From Coptodactyla brooksi (taxonomy: Eukaryota; Arthropoda; Insecta; Coleoptera; Scarabaeidae): 21,191 nucleotides of DNA. The stretch's first letter is position 1. Every line of letters starts with the position of its first letter. The notes beneath the pieces are model-generated. The model made no database searches. It was not told the origin of the DNA and worked only from the letters and a program-made list of their open reading frames with translations. This document shows positions 17,990 through 21,191 of the stretch, in pieces. The DNA is taken from contig JAWQRM010000592.1 in NCBI GenBank assembly GCA_033557675.1, positions 1-21,191 of the forward strand, written 5' to 3'. Position numbers and translations under genes: made by a program.

Positions 17990-18816
17990 TTATTCAAAAT
18001 AGGTTCCATTTAACTCAATACACTTTCTAGCGCGATGAACCAATGCATGCATAGATTTTTGCACATCATCCTTAGGAATGGTTTAGGAAAACAGCTGCTT
18101 TCCTGCTGAATATTCAGGCCTAACACGTACAATTCTTAACCACAAACGATGTAAAACCGCTAAATAATATTTTCCATTTACAGTTTCACCTTGTGGAACA
18201 AATTCCTTGTGGACAACCCCTTGTGAATCAGGAAAAGTAATCAACATTGTCTTGATTTTTGACGTCTGAAAACACAATTTGTTTGATCTTGGCTCGCCTT
18301 TCGATTTTCATTATGCAGATTGACGCTTAGTTTCTGCATGATATTTAAAGCACCATGCTTCATCAACAGTTATGACCGAATCAAGAAAATCTGGATAATT
18401 TTCAGCAGTTTTAATGAGATCTTTACAATGCTCTACAAATTTTTGATCATCATTTAAAGCATGTGGAACCAAACGTGCACACACTTTCCTTTTTCCCAAA
18501 TCTTGAGTCAAAATTTGACGAACAGTTTCTCTATTTGTTTTTAGTACTTCAGCCAACATTTTCACAGTACAATTTCCGTCGACAGCAATGATTTTACGGA
18601 TTTTTTTTACCAATTCAGAATGATTTTTACTTTCTGGACCACCGGGTCTTTCATCATCATTTAAATTTTCACAGTTATTTTTAAAACGATTGACCCACTC
18701 ATAAACTCTAGCTTTATTCATACAATCATCACCATACACTTTTTTCATCGATTGGTATGGCTCAGCACATGTTTTCCCAGTTTAAAACAAAATTAAATAT
18801 TTGCTCTTTATTCCAT
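17990..18816 (-). pseudogene. Mariner transposase, internally deleted
   Basis: The minus strand from ATG 18816 gives the mariner N-terminus with two stops and a 1-bp deletion, then an open stretch from 18748: MKKVYGDDCMNKARVYEWVN, DLNDDERP-like LNDDERPGGPES, KIRKIIAVDG, NRETVRQILTQDLGKRKVCA and the first catalytic block VITVDEAWC. Two stops after KRQSA are followed in the same frame by KIKTMLITF, VVHKEFVPQGETVNGKYY and RIVRVRPEYS. A deletion then joins it to IPKDDVQKSMHAL and the typical ending KCIELNGTYFE. The segment with the second and third catalytic Asp (about 100 residues in relatives) is gone. It belongs to a different mariner lineage from the 6118/7597 and 20901 copies. Confidence 0.9.
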
Positions 18817-19019
18817 TATGTTTTTACGACATTAACACAATTTTTACCGCCATTCGAATGGCTGTAACTTTGTAATCTGTAACGGACATACAAAATTGCA
18901 TATAGAATTGCAATAGTTGTAAAACTCTAACGATTTTTTTATATGTAGGTATGTGTCTTTTAAATGCATATGTACACAATAGGAAACCATGTAATTGAAA
19001 CATTTTAAGCCTTTTCATA

Positions 19020-19043
19020 TTTCGAGTTAGGGGAGTGCCACTG
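19020..19043 (-). repeat. pogo-type terminal sequence
   Basis: From 19043 on the minus strand: CAGTGGCACTCCCCTAACTC then GAA, with TA next to it at 19044-19045. pogo elements typically begin CAGTRGAACCYCGATAACTC, so this matches in layout and in TAACTCGAA. It fits as the right end of the element whose transposase tail is at 17350-17917. Confidence 0.6.
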
Positions 19044-19362
19044 TATTATTTACGAATCAGATAATACATTTTAAATACTGTTTATTAGTTTTTAATGCAT
19101 TGTAACAAAGTCCCCGAATATTCTCGACAAAAACAAAATTTGAAAAATATCAAGGAAGGTACACGGAATTTTTATCACAATTACATTCTTTTTTGTTTTC
19201 TTGGTTAATATTTTTTATTATATTTTCTTGCCCAAACACTTTTCAATGCAAGATAATTATTTTAATAGTCATACTGTATTTTCTTTAGCAAACATTTATT
19301 CAGCATCTTTTGCCTTACTTTTTTCACTATTTCGAAAATTTGTATAACATTTTTTGTACAGT

Positions 19363-19391
19363 AAGACTTTAAGAATATATTCTTGAGTCTT
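19363..19391. repeat. 29-nt near-palindrome
   Basis: AAGACT and AGTCTT frame the perfect 14-nt palindrome AAGAATATATTCTT, with one mismatch zone on each side. The role is unknown. Confidence 0.6.
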
Positions 19392-20120
19392 CTCCTCTGA
19401 AGACATCAAATTACTTATACCAAGGAATACGCTGAAATACGTATGAAGTGTGCGAAAGACTCTGCTGCTAAGCTTCGTAAAAAAGTTCGTTTTTTGTATT
19501 ATATTTCAAGGAGAAATGGAAAACCAGACAAGAAATTGACAGAGCTTTGGTTGAAACGTTTTGCGCTCTACAAGCATCAGCGTTTTACAAGCATCCAAGT
19601 TCGTAAAATTTCTTGTTTTTCCATTCGTTTGAAAAATGTATACAAACACACTTTAGATAATTGAACAAATAACAGGCATAGCAGACTCATCAATTTTGCC
19701 ATACCCTGTCCTTCATGACCAGCGTTAGTCTAGCTTTTATAGTAATTTACGGGAAAATAAAACTTCATAAATGTAAAAAACAATGTTTTTATTAATCTAT
19801 ACATAATATACATTAAATAAAAAAAACTTGCTAAACTCTAATGACTAGATTCCATCGTCTATACCTATTATATTTAAGTATATGTACATTTACAACACTA
19901 ACAATGATTTAAAGTTAATCTGAAGGAGATTTTTGAATTTCAAGAATCTTCCAGATTGTACATCACAACATTTTCAAGAATGAAAATAAATCTTCGCACT
20001 ATACCTTCTACATCTCCTTATATCCAGACGTATCTCTGTTGACTCGTGTTCTCACCAACTGTGCCTGATAAAAGATTCTTCGTCAATTTCAAAACATATT
20101 ACCACTACAATAACACAAAA

Positions 20121-20142
20121 AACACACACTCACACACACACT
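20121..20142 (+). repeat. Short AC microsatellite
   Basis: AACACACACT followed by CACACACACAC; an interrupted dinucleotide repeat of about ten units. Confidence 0.85.
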
Positions 20143-20439
20143 AAAATATACCACTGTTATTATTACTGTCGTTATTAATACTGAATACATGTGTTTGTTA
20201 TGAACTTCATTAAATTAATAGCTACTTTTACATGATTAGTGCTGTAAAGGTGCAGTTAGTAATTTATTTTGTGTACATTATGATTATCCTGTCAAGTGGA
20301 ACGTGAAATTTATGTCGCCGTATATTAAACATTGCCCTCAAAATTAGTTTCGGACGAAATTTTCATTAAATTCCGTCACGAGGTAAATCCTTTGTTCTTA
20401 TGCCGATAAATAAGAATGAACAACGTGTATATGTTAATT

Positions 20440-20610
20440 AAAAAACGGGCGTTGTATACTAATTCTTGGGTCCTGCCCGGAAACTGCGAATTTGTGGGAA
20501 TCCTGCGACGTGGGCGTAATATTCAGAATTTATTGCACGCGTCTCTTATCCTGGAACATTGTCAAGTCGTACTTATATTTCGTACGCTGACGTCGTGGCG
20601 GTATACTAAA
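20440..20610. other. CpG-rich patch of unknown function
   Basis: This ~170-bp stretch has roughly fifteen CpG pairs (GCGACGTGGGCGTAAT, GCACGCGTC, TCGTACGCTGACGTCGTGGC) and is clearly richer in G+C than its flanks. It contains the CRE-like core TGACGTC. A plus-strand frame of 86 codons crosses it without a recognisable motif. It could be a regulatory element, a non-coding exon or a fragment of an unrecognised repeat. Confidence 0.4.
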
Positions 20611-20721
20611 TATAAATTGACAATTGAAAGTATGAAAACAAACATATCTCACATATTTTGGGTGTTTTCTTTATAAATGCTGCTAAACGTTTGAAAGGCG
20701 TTTTCCTTTTGTTGCTTTGTA

Positions 20722-21191
20722 TTGGGTTGTTCGGAAAGTATTTACGTTTTTTTTTTTGCAGCACAGGCGTTAGTTTTATTTTAACTATTATTTTAACTAG
20801 CCAATTTCATTCTATACATTATATATTCTGACAACTGACATTGCAAAGTTTATGTATGAATATATTTTGTTTGGTTCTGTGCAATTGTGTCTTATAAAAC
20901 ATGGAGAATTAAAAACTGGATTTTCGGTACATTTTGCTTTTTGATTATAAAAAAGGTAAAAATACCATTCAAGCAAGAAAAGAATTTTACAGAATGAAAT
21001 TGACTTTTTGATGAAATTTTCATGAAATTTTTGGGAGAACACCACAATTCTAAAGTGTACCGTAATCAACTGGACAAATTGCTTGATTCACTAAAGCAGA
21101 AAAGGTCAGAATTCACCAATAGAAAAGGTATCATAGATCAGTTTAGTAACTCACCAAAAGCTTTTGCAGCTTGGATGGGATGTACTATCAT
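20722..21191 (+). mobile_element. Mariner element, internally deleted, cut by the window edge
   Basis: TTGGGTTGTTCGGAAAGTAT at 20722, preceded by TA (20720-20721), is a mariner-type terminus. A leader of ~180 bp then leads to the transposase start at 20901. The gene is missing its middle, and the window ends before the 3' part and the other terminal repeat. Confidence 0.8.
20901..21191 (+). pseudogene. Mariner transposase, internally deleted, partial
   Basis: ATG 20901 gives MEN, a stop, KLDFRYILLFDYKKGKNT and IQARKEFYRMK, the N-terminal helix region of a mariner transposase. A deletion removes the rest of the DNA-binding region and the first catalytic block. After frame changes the sequence resumes at KVYRNQLDKLLDSLKQKRSE, FTNRKGII and then, in another frame, QKLLQLGWDVLS, the segment around the second catalytic block; the Asp-containing HDNARPH motif itself is destroyed. 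The frame is still running at the window end. The residues resemble the lineage of the 6118/7597 remnant more than that of 17990-18816. Confidence 0.85.

Larger units (their letters stand above)
17350..19043 (+). mobile_element. 5'-truncated pogo/Tigger element holding a mariner insertion
   Basis: The transposase C-terminus (17350-17917) and a pogo-type end at 19020-19043 are in the orientation expected of one element. The ~1.1 kb between them is longer than a normal 3' region because a minus-strand mariner gene (17990-18816) lies inside. I cannot see the mariner's own terminal repeats, so its exact edges are not fixed. The left pogo end is missing. Confidence 0.55.
19046..20721. other. No gene recognised
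   Basis: AT-rich DNA with a near-palindrome at 19363-19391, a short (AC)n tract and a CpG-rich patch at 20440-20610. The plus-strand frames at 19443-19664 (basic, no motif) and 20416-20676 (crosses the CpG-rich patch, no motif) are not recognised. A CTGAAGA and a TGAAATACGTA near 19395-19440, and AAGCTTCGTAAAAA near 19470 that also occurs in the Penelope-like tail, hint at another Penelope-like scrap but do not establish one. Confidence 0.4.

Noticed and set aside
19443..19664. Basic 73-codon plus-strand frame
   Set aside because: No recognisable domain, no clear start context, and partial overlap with a possible Penelope-like scrap.
1..21191. CRISPR array, operon, integron or phage genes
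   Set aside because: No regularly spaced short repeats, no clustered long frames and no ribosome-binding sites; the repeats and transposons are eukaryotic.

Overview
The window looks like intergenic or intronic DNA from an arthropod nuclear genome, most likely an insect. It is strongly AT-rich, has no long open reading frame, and carries eukaryote-specific transposable elements typical of insects: mariner, Tc1/mariner-type elements with a DUF4817-like N-terminus, pogo/Tigger, a piggyBac-type MITE and a Penelope-like retroelement. I see no bacterial, organellar or viral gene, no tRNA or rRNA, and no host gene I can support. I cannot narrow the species further.

Layout. 1-1050: a diverged tandem duplication, period about 559 bp. 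1124-2650: a Tc1/mariner-type element (1213-2534, 90-bp inverted ends, TA duplication) placed at the centre of an older inverted repeat. 2690-2905: two orphan transposon ends. 2914-3523: a 610-bp MITE with ~156-bp inverted ends. 3782-4503 (minus): a decayed transposase of the same broad group. 5726-5932: an inverted pair of ~82-bp units with hammerhead-ribozyme-like cores. 6118-7747: a mariner transposase remnant (minus) split by another Tc1/mariner-type element (6407-7594, ~400-bp inverted ends), with a TTAA-flanked piggyBac-type MITE (7752-8513) beside it. 8640-10600: mostly unassigned, with a perfect 22-bp-stem hairpin at 8731-8784. 10613-10691: another unit with a hammerhead-like core. 11616-11921: the N-terminal DNA-binding part of a DUF4817-type transposase. 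13900-14950 (minus): a Penelope-like element 3' part with a GIY-YIG endonuclease and a hammerhead-like stem in its tail. 15050-17340: nothing recognised. 17350-19043: a pogo/Tigger remnant that appears to hold a decayed mariner (17990-18816, minus). 20722 to the end: the 5' part of an internally deleted mariner that runs off the window.

Nothing here acts as a pathway. The window is a layered record of transposon insertions. The parts most worth a second look are the family of hammerhead-like motifs (four places), the insertion at a palindrome centre, the nested mariner/Tc1-type/piggyBac stack, the perfect hairpin at 8731 and a CpG-rich patch at 20440-20610 that no transposon explains.
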